Shown here: piece by piece, positions 23,401 to 32,025 of the stretch | How positions within the stretch are numbered: position 1 is the first letter of the stretch | Layout: each line of letters begins with the position of its first letter | Assembly: GCF_008017825.1 (NCBI RefSeq) | Contig: NZ_VRLS01000012.1 | Location: forward strand, 310,001-374,000 | DNA from: Mesonia sp008017825 | GTDB lineage: Bacteria; Bacteroidota; Bacteroidia; Flavobacteriales; Flavobacteriaceae | Direction of reading: 5' to 3' | Length of the DNA stretch: 64,000 nucleotides | Position numbers and translations under genes: made by a program | Notes under the pieces: generated by a model | Told to the model about the DNA's origin: nothing | Databases searched by the model: none | What the model saw: the letters and a program-made list of their open reading frames with translations, nothing else

Positions 23401-23670
23401 TTGAATAGATGATTTTAAGGCTGCAAAATTAGAAGGTGTTTCTTCTTCCGCGAAAGCGCGCAAAGTTTCAATGATTCTACTCTTCATTTCAGCTACAGCT
23501 TTATTTGTAAAAGTGATAGCTAAAATATTCTTATAAAAATCCTTTTGAGTAGAGGTGAATAAGAGACTTAAGTACTTTTTGACAATGGTAAATGTCTTCC
23601 CCGATCCAGCTGAGGCATTAAAAATATAAAACGGTGTGGGTTGATTAGTTTGCAAGGCAAAATTTTTCAC
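20494..23670 (-). CDS. UvrD/RecB-type helicase-nuclease (AddA-like)
   Basis: 1058 residues. SF1 motifs: Walker A ASAGSGKTF (19-27), DEFQDTSELQW near 395, YRWRGGKAEQF near 440, MTVHKSKGLEFP near 735, and YVAFTRAKNQLF near 810. A C-terminal RecB-family nuclease carries AVIIDYKTGD near 1020. It should unwind and degrade DNA ends for recombinational repair, as AddA does in AddAB. No AddB-type partner gene is adjacent (kbl lies downstream, sodA divergent upstream). The partner may be elsewhere. Family call strong; complex membership inferred. Confidence 0.88.
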   Translation of the reverse strand: MKNFALQTNQPTPFYIFNASAGSGKTFTIVKKYLSLLFTSTQKDFYKNILAITFTNKAVAEMKSRIIETLRAFAEEETPSNFAALKSSIQQETGLSSIEIHQKSKLILESILHNYAAFEISTIDGFTHRVLRTFAKDLGIAVNFEVEMDTGLVLSEAVDRLIEKAGKDKELTQILIDFSLSKADDDKSWDIAKDLNDIAKLLINENYIQPLEVLKKYDLNDFKAFEKALKEKIKLLGEIAKAESVAFFDLINSNGLDFKDFSSGYIPKYFQKVIDGGDWYPRGSKWQQNIETQAPYAKKQTADKKAIMDAILPEIASHYRLVEKAAFQQELCNQVIKNLNSLSLLNAIAKEVELLKIERDILLISDFNKKISESVKNQPVPFIYERLGERYQDYFIDEFQDTSELQWNNLIPLISNSLSAYSDSGKLGSLHLVGDAKQSIYRWRGGKAEQFITLSAENEESISNNPFSVEKKVENLPSNWRSKAEVVDFNNSFFSHASSYLETDTYKDLFLNAAQHIEKKEGGYVQIDFIEAENVEEKNELYPQRVLELILDLENKGYQKEDICILVRKKSQGYAIAEFLNENEIPIISSETLLINQSKEVQFINHLLQLSVYPQDDQAKFGILYYLWEQQDDKTDIFEFIHPKLDLIGQEFFDALEKNQLVFNLAHFQKIPFYDGLEYLIRCFQLQEKSNAYLQFYLDFVYEFTQKNSGGVLHFLEEWELKKDRLSIVAPEGQDAVQIMTVHKSKGLEFPIVIHPYANEAIDDTSKDFLWVELEDEDLPIPLGYLRASKKLLDFQGDAAAKYSQLLKETQFDVLNVLYVAFTRAKNQLFILSELDVDRNQNTHPNKTSGILIDYLKLQNKWNDSLSYSFGTLINPQQRKESDIPPIFQEMISSAPTHHDIDVVTKSGSLWGTKQEASIDFGNTLHEILNEITYKNDVEKALKNAVQTSLIEKESEDSYRKSLEALINHPELTAYFSKEYTVFTEKEILYQAEFKRLDRLCIKHKEAVIIDYKTGDISPTHKNQINTYTMAVESLGFKMIKKILIYLEDNAKLKIVYI

Positions 23671-23817
23671 TAAAATAAGAAATGTAAGTTTATAGTTACA
23701 CTTTGTAAGATAGTTTTAGTATTTAAGTATTTTATAACATATTTTTATTTTAAAAGTGTATCTTAATAGCTAATTTTGATTGAAATTTTTACAATTAATA
23801 TATAAAACTATAGAATT

Positions 23818-24426
23818 ATGGCTTTTGAACAACCAAAACTTAAATATGCATACGATGCATTAGAACCTAATATTGATGCTAAGACTATGGAGATTCACTA
23901 TAGTAAGCACCATGCAGGATATACCAAAAAATTAAATGACGCTATAAGCGGAACAGATCTTGACGGAAAAAATATAGAAAATATCCTTACTAATTTAGAT
24001 ATGGAGGATAAAGCTGTTAGAAATAACGGGGGTGGTTTTTATAACCACAATTTATTTTGGGAAGTAATGTCTCCAAATGGAGGAGATAGACCTACAGGTG
24101 ATTTAGCAAAGGCTATTGATGAAGCTTTTGGTTCTTTTGATGCTTTTAAAGAAGAGTTCTCTAAAGCTGCTGCAACTCAGTTTGGTTCTGGTTGGGCTTG
24201 GCTTTGTGCACACGAAGGTGGAAGATTAGAAGTTTGTTCTACAGCAAATCAAGACAACCCACTTATGCCAGGAAAAGGTTGTGATGCTCAACCAATCTTA
24301 GGATTAGATGTTTGGGAACACGCCTACTATTTAAATTATCAAAATAGAAGACCAGATTATATTGATGCATTTTTTAATGTAATTAACTGGGAAGAAGTTT
24401 CTTCTAAATACGCTAAAGCGAAATAA
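23818..24426 (+). CDS. sodA: superoxide dismutase (Fe/Mn)
   Basis: 202 residues, normal length. Metal ligands fit the family: His in MEIHYSKHHAGYTKKL (near 27), His in NNGGGFYNHNLFWE (near 78), and Asp and His in LDVWEHAYYLNYQNRRPDY (near 164-168). Cytoplasmic removal of superoxide. GAFEEF-type fine motifs do not settle the metal: Gly-rich GGGFYNH and DVWEHAYY occur in both Mn and cambialistic forms. TAATTTTG at 23771-23778 could be its -7 element. Two terminators follow. Confidence 0.92.
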   Translation: MAFEQPKLKYAYDALEPNIDAKTMEIHYSKHHAGYTKKLNDAISGTDLDGKNIENILTNLDMEDKAVRNNGGGFYNHNLFWEVMSPNGGDRPTGDLAKAIDEAFGSFDAFKEEFSKAAATQFGSGWAWLCAHEGGRLEVCSTANQDNPLMPGKGCDAQPILGLDVWEHAYYLNYQNRRPDYIDAFFNVINWEEVSSKYAKAK

Positions 24427-24450
24427 GTAGAAGGTTTAGATATATAAGAT

Positions 24451-24484
24451 AGCGAAGTTTATTAATTTAGACTTCGCTTTTTTC
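24451..24484 (+). terminator. sodA terminator
   Basis: AGCGAAGT, a 12 nt loop, ACTTCGCT, then six T. Confidence 0.85.
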
Positions 24485-24486
24485 AT

Positions 24487-24517
24487 GAAAAAAAGGTGAT
24501 TTTTAAATCACCTTTTT
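24487..24517. terminator. bidirectional terminator between sodA and purF
   Basis: AAAAAGGTGAT, loop, ATCACCTTTTT, a perfect stem with A/T tails on both sides. It serves the leftward purF gene (stop at 24646) from the opposite side. The intervening 24518-24645 holds nothing else recognisable. Confidence 0.8.
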
Positions 24518-24645
24518 GCCCCAAATTTTACCATAAACTTAACCTACTTAGTTATGGAGTTATAAATATATAGCATTCTATTGTATTTATCAAAATAAAT
24601 TACGAATAATTATGGTAAAATTTATTTTTAATTGTAAATCGTTAA

Positions 24646-26544
24646 TTAATATGCTCTTTCGCTATTACCTTCATAAAAGTTTATAAAAGCTCTATTCACA
24701 ACTCTATTTCCTCCTGGAGTAGGATAATCTCCTGTAAAGTACCAATCTCCTAAATTTTTAGGACAAGCTTGGTGAAGCTTCTCAACGGTTTGATAAATTA
24801 CTTTTACACCTGCTTTAATAGAGTTATCACTAAGCAACTCTGCAATTTTATCAGAAACCTGTTCGTTTGTAAAAGGTTCATAAATCTCTTTTACAAAATT
24901 TTGTACTTCACTATCTTTTAAATGAATTTGAGCTTTACATTTATGATATACCTCTTCTACAATACCGTACTTGTCATTTTCTTTTAAAAGCTCTAATGCT
25001 GCTTTAAAAGCTACAAAATCCTCTAATCTTGCCATATCAATACCATAACAATCTGGAAAACGTATTTGAGGAGCAGATGATACTACAACAATCTTTTTAG
25101 GACCTAAGCGATCTAGCATCTTTAAAATACTTTTCTTAAGCGTGGTACCTCTAACAATAGAATCATCTATAATAACGAGGTTGTCATCCTTTTTTACTAC
25201 ACCGTAAGTAACATCATATACGTGTGCTACAAGATCATCTCTACTGCTATCTTCAGTAATAAAAGTCCTAAGCTTAGCATCTTTAATAGCAATTTTTTCG
25301 GTACGAAGACGATGAGAAAGAATTTCAGAAAGACGTTTATCAGTTAAATTTTCTTTTTCCTCTAAAATAGCCTCATTCTTTTGGCGATTTAATTCATCTT
25401 GAGCAGCTTCTACCATTCCGTAGAAAGAAGTTTCAGCAGTATTAGGAATAAAAGAGAAGACAGAATTTATAGTATCATAATCAATAGCCTTCAAAATGTC
25501 GGGCATAATAAATTTACCTAAATTTTTTCTCTCTTCGTAAATTTCGGCATCACTACCTCTAGAAAAGTAGATGCGTTCAAAAGAACAAGCTTTTCTTTCT
25601 AATGGTTCTATAATTTTATCGATAGAAGTTTTTCCGTTCTTCTTTGTGATAAGAGCGTGACCAGGATCTAATTCTTTTACTTCATCAAATGGTACATCAA
25701 AAACGGTTTGTATAACAGGTCTTTCTGAGGCAACGACAACTACTTCATCATCTATATAGTAATAAGCTGGGCGTATTCCTGCAGGATCTCTAAGTACAAA
25801 AGAATCTCCATGTCCCATAAGTCCCGCCATAGCGTAACCACCATCCCAATCTTTTGAAGACTTTCTGAGTATCTTAGCTACATTTAACTGATCAGCAATA
25901 TGCGGAGAAGCATCTTTTTTCGAGTAACCCTCTTTTTTTAATTTTTTGTAAAGCTTCCTAACTTCAGAATCTAAGAAGTGACCTATTTTCTCCATTACGG
26001 TAACAGTATCGGCTTTTTCTTTAGGATGCTGACCTAGCTCTACTAAATTATCAAATAACTTAAAAACATTGGTCATGTTAAAGTTACCTGCAACGATGAG
26101 GTTACGATGCATCCAGTTATTTTGACGTAAAAACGGATGAACACTTTCTATACTATTTTTTCCGAAGGTACCATAACGCACGTGGCCTAAGAAAACTTCT
26201 CCTATATAAGGAATGTTCTTTTTTTGAGCAGCCACATCATCAGCATATTCAGGATGTCTAACCAACTCGTCATTGATTCGATCGTTAATTTGAGCAAAAA
26301 TATCTTGAATAGGTTGAGCCTGATTAGAACGTACTCTACTGATGTAGCGTTCTCCTGGATCTGTATCTAATTTTATACTTGCTAATCCAGCTCCATCTTG
26401 TCCTCTATTATGTTGCTTTTCTAGCATGAGGTACATTTTATTTAACCCATAAAAAGCTGTACCATATTTTTCTTTGTAATATTCTAAAGGTTTTAGAAGT
26501 CTTACTTGTGCAATTCCGCATTCGTGTTTTATCGCGTCACTCAT
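24646..26544 (-). CDS. purF: amidophosphoribosyltransferase-type protein (long form)
   Basis: 632 residues, well above the 470-510 of typical PurF. The N-terminus MSDAIKHECGIAQ gives the nucleophile Cys after a short propeptide (Ntn glutaminase). The PRPP-binding loop VIIDDSIVRGTT lies near 460. The extra length is spread over insertions (for example residues 170-215 and 380-430) and a C-terminal extension. PurF makes phosphoribosylamine, the first step of purine synthesis. Long forms like this are known in Bacteroidetes, sometimes beside a normal PurF, so this may be a paralogue with an altered role. A PfkB kinase gene lies directly upstream, separated by a terminator. Confidence 0.85.
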   Translation of the reverse strand: MSDAIKHECGIAQVRLLKPLEYYKEKYGTAFYGLNKMYLMLEKQHNRGQDGAGLASIKLDTDPGERYISRVRSNQAQPIQDIFAQINDRINDELVRHPEYADDVAAQKKNIPYIGEVFLGHVRYGTFGKNSIESVHPFLRQNNWMHRNLIVAGNFNMTNVFKLFDNLVELGQHPKEKADTVTVMEKIGHFLDSEVRKLYKKLKKEGYSKKDASPHIADQLNVAKILRKSSKDWDGGYAMAGLMGHGDSFVLRDPAGIRPAYYYIDDEVVVVASERPVIQTVFDVPFDEVKELDPGHALITKKNGKTSIDKIIEPLERKACSFERIYFSRGSDAEIYEERKNLGKFIMPDILKAIDYDTINSVFSFIPNTAETSFYGMVEAAQDELNRQKNEAILEEKENLTDKRLSEILSHRLRTEKIAIKDAKLRTFITEDSSRDDLVAHVYDVTYGVVKKDDNLVIIDDSIVRGTTLKKSILKMLDRLGPKKIVVVSSAPQIRFPDCYGIDMARLEDFVAFKAALELLKENDKYGIVEEVYHKCKAQIHLKDSEVQNFVKEIYEPFTNEQVSDKIAELLSDNSIKAGVKVIYQTVEKLHQACPKNLGDWYFTGDYPTPGGNRVVNRAFINFYEGNSERAY

Positions 26545-26588
26545 ATTTGTTGTTCCCCTTCAGGTTTGTGTTGTTGTGTATATGTATG

Positions 26589-26607
26589 AAAAAACCCTGC
26601 GCAGGGC
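26589..26607 (-). terminator. terminator of the PfkB kinase gene
   Basis: CCCTGC-GCAGGG (26595-26606) followed leftward by six T. It separates the kinase from purF. Confidence 0.75.
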
Positions 26608-26618
26608 AGGGCATTTTT

Positions 26619-27542
26619 TTAATTTAAATCTATTTTAAACTGAGTAAGAGACTTAAATACTTTTAGCCTTTTATCAATTTCATCACTTTTTAGATCAATC
26701 ATTCTTTCAGTGCCAAATTTTTCCACGCAAAATGACGCCAAATTAGATCCGTAAATAATGGCATTTTTCATATTGTCAAAAGTAGTATCGTTTGTTTGGG
26801 TTAAATAACCCGCAAAACCACCTGCAAAAGTATCTCCAGCTCCCGTAGGATCAAAAACTTCTTCTAAGGGTAATGCTGGAGCAAAGAACATTTCATTTTC
26901 AAAAAACAATAAAGCTCCATGTTCACCTTTTTTAATTACTACATATTTTGGACCCATGGTAGAGATTTTACGAGCAGCCTTTACTAAAGAATATTCTCCA
27001 GAAAGCTGTCTTGCTTCTTCATCATTAATGGTAATTACATCTACTTTAGCAATTACTTTATGAAGATCTTCTAATGTGTTATCCATCCAAAAATTCATCG
27101 TATCTAAAATAATGAGCTTAGGGTTTTCTACTTGCTCAATCACACTCAATTGGACGAGTGGATGTAAATTTCCTAACATCACCACTTCTGCATCTTTATA
27201 ATTTTTAGGAACTACAGGATTAAAATCTGCTAAGACATTTAGCTGCGTATCTAAAGTATCTCTCGTGTTCATATCGTTGTGATACTTACCACTCCAAAAA
27301 AAAGTTTTTCCTTCTTTTACAATTTCTAAACCTTCGGTATTGATATTTTTTTGCTGAAATAAATCTAAATATTCCTGAGGAAAATCACCTCCTACTACTG
27401 AAACAATAGCGCTATCTACACCAAATTTTTCAGCGGCTAATCCTATATAGGTTCCTGCTCCTCCTAAAATTTTATCTGTTTTACCGAAAGGCGTTTCTAT
27501 AGCATCAAAAGCAACAGTTCCTACAATTAAAAGTTTACTCAT
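26619..27542 (-). CDS. PfkB/ribokinase-family sugar or nucleoside kinase
   Basis: 307 residues. N-terminal LIVGTVAFDAIETPFG, then the substrate Gly-Gly of GGAGTYIGLAAEKFG near 28-42. The C-terminal catalytic signature DPTGAGDTFAGG is near 237-248 (Asp of GAGD is the base). It phosphorylates an alcohol group of a sugar or nucleoside. The substrate cannot be told. Position upstream of purF suggests a link to purine or ribose metabolism. TATATTTG at 27569-27562 is a -7 box just upstream of the start. Confidence 0.88.
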   Translation of the reverse strand: MSKLLIVGTVAFDAIETPFGKTDKILGGAGTYIGLAAEKFGVDSAIVSVVGGDFPQEYLDLFQQKNINTEGLEIVKEGKTFFWSGKYHNDMNTRDTLDTQLNVLADFNPVVPKNYKDAEVVMLGNLHPLVQLSVIEQVENPKLIILDTMNFWMDNTLEDLHKVIAKVDVITINDEEARQLSGEYSLVKAARKISTMGPKYVVIKKGEHGALLFFENEMFFAPALPLEEVFDPTGAGDTFAGGFAGYLTQTNDTTFDNMKNAIIYGSNLASFCVEKFGTERMIDLKSDEIDKRLKVFKSLTQFKIDLN

Positions 27543-27633
27543 GGGTTTTGTAATTTTGCTGCAAATATACGTTGATTTAAATAATATGTAGAAAGTTACA
27601 CTGTAAATTATGATACTTACAAATTATGATGTT

Positions 27634-27710
27634 TTCTATTAAAAAAATCGACATATCATTTTATAGAATAAAAAATTTTTTACTTCCATTTTAATAGAAT
27701 TTCTTCTATT
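27634..27710. promoter_or_regulatory. repeated TTCTATT / AATAGAA sites upstream of the TonB receptor
   Basis: Four copies of TTCTAT(T) or its complement lie in 77 bp: TTCTATT 27634-27640, ATAGAA 27663-27668, and the inverted pair AATAGAA-tttc-TTCTATT 27693-27710. They sit 40-110 bp upstream of the promoter, as activator sites do. The regulator is unknown; neither it nor a classical Fur box is evident. Confidence 0.5.
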
Positions 27711-27751
27711 GAAAATTTTCAATAAGCTTATTTAGATTTATTAAGAATAAC

Positions 27752-27782
27752 TTGCAGGAGAGAATAAACCCTATTATTTTTG
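27752..27782 (+). promoter_or_regulatory. promoter of the TonB receptor operon
   Basis: TTG (27752-27754), 20 bp, TATTTTTG (27775-27782), an exact Bacteroidetes-type promoter. Transcription would start near 27789, about 30 nt before the ATG at 27818. Confidence 0.75.
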
Positions 27783-27817
27783 CAGCCAAAATTATTTAAA
27801 TTTAGTCTAAGTATAAT

Positions 27818-30238
27818 ATGAAAAATTTTTGTTTTCTTTTAGTTGTGTTGTTTTCGGTAGGTGTAATGGCCCAATCTTCTACGGTTTCAGGTAAAATTAC
27901 CAATAATCATCAACAAGCTTTAGCAGGGGTTAATGTAGTGATTAACTCTCAAAATATTGGCGCTCAAACTCAACAAGATGGTACATTTTTATTGGATCGG
28001 GTTCCTGCGGGTACTTATAAGTTAACCATAACTTATCTAGGTTATAAAACTAAAGAGTTAAATGTAGAAGTGCTTAACGGAAGCAATCAAGATTTGGGGA
28101 GCATAGTTTTATATGAAGGAAATGAAATTTTAAATGAAGTTGTGATTAAAAGCGAAAGAAGAAATAAGTTTTCTAGAAAACAAACCGCTTATGTTGCTAA
28201 ACTACCTTTAAAAGATTTAGAAAATACACAGGTTTATAGTACGGTAACGAATGAGTTATTAGAATCGCAAGTAGTTACTAATTTTGATGATGCTTTAAAA
28301 AATGCCACTGGGGTAGAGCAGCTGTGGACATCTACAGGTAGAGGAGGAGACGGTGCAGGTTACTTTTCTTTAAGAGGTTTTTCAGTTCAGCCGCAATTGG
28401 TTAATGGTTTACCAGGTTTGACTAATGGAACAATAAACCCAGCGAATATTGAGCGAATAGAGGTTTTAAAAGGACCTTCGGCTACTTTGTTTGGTAACGC
28501 AGTGAGCTCTTATGGGGGTTTAATTAATGTGGTGACAAAAAAACCATATGTTGGTACCGGAGGACAAATTTCTTATACTGCCGGCTCTTATGGCTTTAAT
28601 CAAGTCGTGGCCGATGTGAATTCCGCTTTAAGCGAAAAGGATAACATTTATTTTAGAGTTAATACAGCTTATACTTCACAGCAAAGCTTTCAGGATGCAG
28701 GTTTTAGTAAATCTTTTTTTGTAGCTCCTTCTTTGTCATATAAAGTGAATAATAAATTATCGTTCTCATTTTATGCTGAAATTACTCAAGCCGAACAAAC
28801 TAATCCTATGTTTCTTTTCTTAAATAGAAGCGCCCCTACAGAATCTCAGGATTTAAATGAGCTTAACTACAACAATAAATTTTCATTTACAAGTAATGAC
28901 TTAACGCTAGAAAATCCTAATCAAAATTACCGTTTTGAAGCTGATTATAAGTTAAGCGATTCGTGGAAATCTCAGACCTTATTATCTAGAAGTAATACTT
29001 CTACTAAAGGATACTATACTTATTTATTTGATTACGGAATTTTAGGAAATGATACTTTTTCTAGATTTTTGAATAAACAAAACTCTAACACGCAGACTAC
29101 AGATATTCAGCAAAATTTTATTGGAGATTTTAAATTAGGTTCTCTAAGAAATCGAATGGTGATTGGTTTAGATTACTTTACTGCAACAGAAACCAATAAT
29201 AGTTCGGGATATGCTTTTTACGGAAATGTAACTCCAGAAGGATTATCAAATGGAGATGATCCATTTACTACAGACGTAGAAGATGTTGCTTATCCTTTAT
29301 CCACTTCTGGTGTAGATAGTGTTTTAGAAAACCAACCTATAAGCAACGCCACATCTAAATATGAAACTTATAGTTTGTATGTTTCAGATGTTGTGAATAT
29401 CACAAAACAATTATCTGCGATGGTAGGAGTTCGTTTAGATCATTTTAATAATGATGGAGATATTTTAGTAGAAGAAGATGATTATGATCAAACCACCTTA
29501 TCACCAAAATTCGGTTTGGTTTATCAGCCTATAGAAGAGCAGCTTTCTGTCTTTGCAAATTATCAAAACGGGTTTACGAATGTTGCTCCGCAATTAGTAG
29601 GTGATCCAGATCAAGGAGCTCAAACTTTAAAAACATTTGATCCAGAACAAGCAAACCAAATGGAGTTTGGTGTTAAAACAAACCTATTTACCAACCGATT
29701 AAATGCCACCATTAGTTATTATGATATTAAGGTTAAAGATAGAGTTATAACGGATCCTAACTCTCTTTTTAATAAAATTCAAGGTGGTGAGGTTGAAAGT
29801 AAGGGAGTTGAGGTAGAGTTAAATGCTAATCCTATAAAAGGACTAAATATTAGAGCGGGCTATAGTTATAATGATAGTGAAACCATAAAATCTGACAATT
29901 TAGAAATCTTAAATAAAAGACCGTTAGAAGCGGGACCAGAAAGTCTTTACCATGCGTGGGCAAATTATGAGCTTACAAAGGGTAAGTTGAAAGGTTTAGG
30001 TTTTGGTGCAGGTATTAATGGTGCAAGTGAAAGATTTGCTATTAACTATGTTTCTACTGGAGAGTTTATTTTACCCTCATATACTATTGCTAATGCCAGT
30101 ATTTATTATCAAGCTAAAAAGTACAGTCTTAGCTTAAAATTAAATAATGCTTTTAATAAAGAGTATTATAAGGGTTGGACCACTATTAGTCCACAAACTC
30201 CAAGAACTCTATTAGCTAAAGTAGCTTACAAATTTTAA
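27818..30238 (+). CDS. TonB-dependent siderophore-type receptor
   Basis: 806 residues. Signal peptide 1-18 (VGVMAQ), a carboxypeptidase-regulatory-like domain (about 22-105, SGKITNNHQQALAGVNVVI), a plug (about 120-245, with LRGFSVQPQLVNGLPGL and IERIEVLKGPSATLFGN), then a 22-strand barrel ending in the aromatic VAYKF. The plug motif and the FhuA-like layout suggest ferric siderophore uptake energised by TonB. The PepSY protein 16 bp downstream supports an iron role. Substrate not predictable. Confidence 0.92.
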   Translation: MKNFCFLLVVLFSVGVMAQSSTVSGKITNNHQQALAGVNVVINSQNIGAQTQQDGTFLLDRVPAGTYKLTITYLGYKTKELNVEVLNGSNQDLGSIVLYEGNEILNEVVIKSERRNKFSRKQTAYVAKLPLKDLENTQVYSTVTNELLESQVVTNFDDALKNATGVEQLWTSTGRGGDGAGYFSLRGFSVQPQLVNGLPGLTNGTINPANIERIEVLKGPSATLFGNAVSSYGGLINVVTKKPYVGTGGQISYTAGSYGFNQVVADVNSALSEKDNIYFRVNTAYTSQQSFQDAGFSKSFFVAPSLSYKVNNKLSFSFYAEITQAEQTNPMFLFLNRSAPTESQDLNELNYNNKFSFTSNDLTLENPNQNYRFEADYKLSDSWKSQTLLSRSNTSTKGYYTYLFDYGILGNDTFSRFLNKQNSNTQTTDIQQNFIGDFKLGSLRNRMVIGLDYFTATETNNSSGYAFYGNVTPEGLSNGDDPFTTDVEDVAYPLSTSGVDSVLENQPISNATSKYETYSLYVSDVVNITKQLSAMVGVRLDHFNNDGDILVEEDDYDQTTLSPKFGLVYQPIEEQLSVFANYQNGFTNVAPQLVGDPDQGAQTLKTFDPEQANQMEFGVKTNLFTNRLNATISYYDIKVKDRVITDPNSLFNKIQGGEVESKGVEVELNANPIKGLNIRAGYSYNDSETIKSDNLEILNKRPLEAGPESLYHAWANYELTKGKLKGLGFGAGINGASERFAINYVSTGEFILPSYTIANASIYYQAKKYSLSLKLNNAFNKEYYKGWTTISPQTPRTLLAKVAYKF

Positions 30239-30253
30239 ATTCCACCATCCGTT

Positions 30254-31381
30254 ATGGCTTCTACAAAAAAGATTTTTTTTCAATTGCACAAATACCTTGG
30301 GTTAGTCACTGGGATTATAGTTTTTGTGGTTGCCATAACAGGTTGCTGTTGGGCGTTTAAAGAAGAAATAGAAAGCTTGTTAGATGATTCTGTGCAGATA
30401 AGTCTTCAAGATCAACCTATACTTACTCCTACTCAAGCTAAAACATTTGCTAAAGAGGTATTTCCCAATCAAAGTATACACGGAGTTTTATTTGAACATG
30501 GAGCTCAGCCTGTAGAGGTGATTTTTTATGATGCTGAACCTGAATTTTACCAAAGTGTTTTTTTGAATCCCTATTCTGGTGAAGTAATAGAAGTGAAAGA
30601 TCATATGAGTGGTTTCTTTGCGTTTATTTTAAAAGGACATATTCGTATGTGGCTTCCTAAAGAAATTGGGGAACAATTAGTGTCGGCTTCGGTATTAATA
30701 TTCCTATTGATTATCATTTCGGGAATTGTAGTGTGGTTTCCAAAAAAGCGTAAAAACTTAGATCAGCGACTAAAATTTAAGTGGAAAAAAACCACCAAGT
30801 GGAAACGTAAAAACTATGATTTACATGCCATCACAGGATTTTATATATGTTCGCTAGCTTTTGTGTTAGCCTTTACGGGTTCTGTTATTTCCTATAATTG
30901 GTTAAAATATGTGGTCTATAAATCTATAGGAGGAGAAAAAGAAGCTCGTTTTATCATTCCTGATAATAATAGCGCTCCTCCAAAACTAGTAGCACAAGAA
31001 AAACCTATTGATCGGTTAATTGTAAAATTAATGAAAGAGTCTCCCAATGCGGTTTCTTATGAATTACATTACCCTCATGACGAAAATGAAAGTATATATG
31101 TAGAGTTAGCAAATAGCGAAGGCCTTTATTATAATAATGACTATCGTTTTTTTGATCAGCATACCTTAGAAGAAATTGAAACTCCAGGAATTTACGGGAA
31201 ATATAAAGACGCTAAACTTTCTGATAAAGTACTGCGAATGAATTATGATATTCACATAGGCGCTATTGGAGGTATAGCAGGAAAAATCTTAGCCTTTATT
31301 ATAAGTCTGTTGACTGCAAGTTTACCCGTTACCGGATTTTTAATGTGGTACGGAAGAAATTATAAGAAGAAGAAAAAATAA
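30254..31381 (+). CDS. PepSY-associated membrane protein (siderophore-iron reductase type)
   Basis: 375 residues with four hydrophobic segments: about 18-35 (TGIIVFVVAITGCCWAF), 138-158 (SVLIFLLIIISGIVVWF), 190-210 (ITGFYICSLAFVLAFTGSVI) and 345-365 (FIISLLTASLPVTGFLMWY). PepSY-like periplasmic domains lie between them. His residues at membrane edges (RMNYDIHIGAIGG) match the PiuB/FhuF-like PepSY family that may reduce or release siderophore iron in the inner membrane. It is co-transcribed with the TonB receptor. Reductase activity is inferred from the family. Confidence 0.85.
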   Translation: MASTKKIFFQLHKYLGLVTGIIVFVVAITGCCWAFKEEIESLLDDSVQISLQDQPILTPTQAKTFAKEVFPNQSIHGVLFEHGAQPVEVIFYDAEPEFYQSVFLNPYSGEVIEVKDHMSGFFAFILKGHIRMWLPKEIGEQLVSASVLIFLLIIISGIVVWFPKKRKNLDQRLKFKWKKTTKWKRKNYDLHAITGFYICSLAFVLAFTGSVISYNWLKYVVYKSIGGEKEARFIIPDNNSAPPKLVAQEKPIDRLIVKLMKESPNAVSYELHYPHDENESIYVELANSEGLYYNNDYRFFDQHTLEEIETPGIYGKYKDAKLSDKVLRMNYDIHIGAIGGIAGKILAFIISLLTASLPVTGFLMWYGRNYKKKKK

Positions 31382-31386
31382 GTATT

Positions 31387-32025
31387 TTATTTTCTTCCAA
31401 AATCTGCAGGAATTTCACCCCATTCTTTAGTATTCCACTTGAGCACTTTAGTAGCTACTCGATTGGTATTCAGCCAAGCTTCGGCACGATCTACTAAGGC
31501 GAAAATATCCGCGTTCTTTTTACTTCGAGGTAATTTGGTATTGCAATTTTTTTTGCGCACCCAACTCATCGCTATTTTAGAATCAGAGTAAATAACTTTA
31601 TCGCTTTTTTGATTATTTAATAGAGCCAAGCCGTGTACTAAAGCTAGAAATTCACCAATATTGTTAGTGCCTTGGGCAAAAGGTCCTTGGTGAAAGAGCT
31701 GTTTCTTAGTTTGAGTATCTACACCGCGGTATTCTACTTTACCAGGATTTCCGCTAGAGGCAGCATCTACAGCAATAGAATGAAAATTGACTTCTTCTGC
31801 TACTTTTTTTTGCTGAAGCGGAGAAAGTTTGTTTTTATCTTTCTTGGAAGTGATAAAATCCGCGTAAGCGCCATTAAATGCTTTTTTTGCCTCTGCAAAA
31901 GTAGGGAAAGACTTGTATTGTGCCCCTTTAAAACTTTTAATGGCAGCTTTACAATCTTCCCAAGATTCAAAAATACCAGTTTTGTTTCCTTTCCAGACGA
32001 CGTAAAATTTCTTTTTCTTACTCAT
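31387..32025 (-). CDS. rnhA: ribonuclease HI with viroplasmin-like N-terminus
   Basis: 212 residues. The N-terminal 50 match the viroplasmin/RNase H1 hybrid-binding domain (KKFYVVWKGNKTGIFESWED, KSFPTFAEAKKAFNG). The catalytic RNase H domain follows, with IAVDAASSGNPG (Asp near 76), NIGEFLALVHGL (Glu near 113), SDSKIAMSW (Asp near 138) and a final Asp in ADFG. It cleaves RNA in RNA-DNA hybrids. It overlaps purN by 8 bp and is convergent with the PepSY gene. Confidence 0.92.
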   Translation of the reverse strand: MSKKKKFYVVWKGNKTGIFESWEDCKAAIKSFKGAQYKSFPTFAEAKKAFNGAYADFITSKKDKNKLSPLQQKKVAEEVNFHSIAVDAASSGNPGKVEYRGVDTQTKKQLFHQGPFAQGTNNIGEFLALVHGLALLNNQKSDKVIYSDSKIAMSWVRKKNCNTKLPRSKKNADIFALVDRAEAWLNTNRVATKVLKWNTKEWGEIPADFGRK

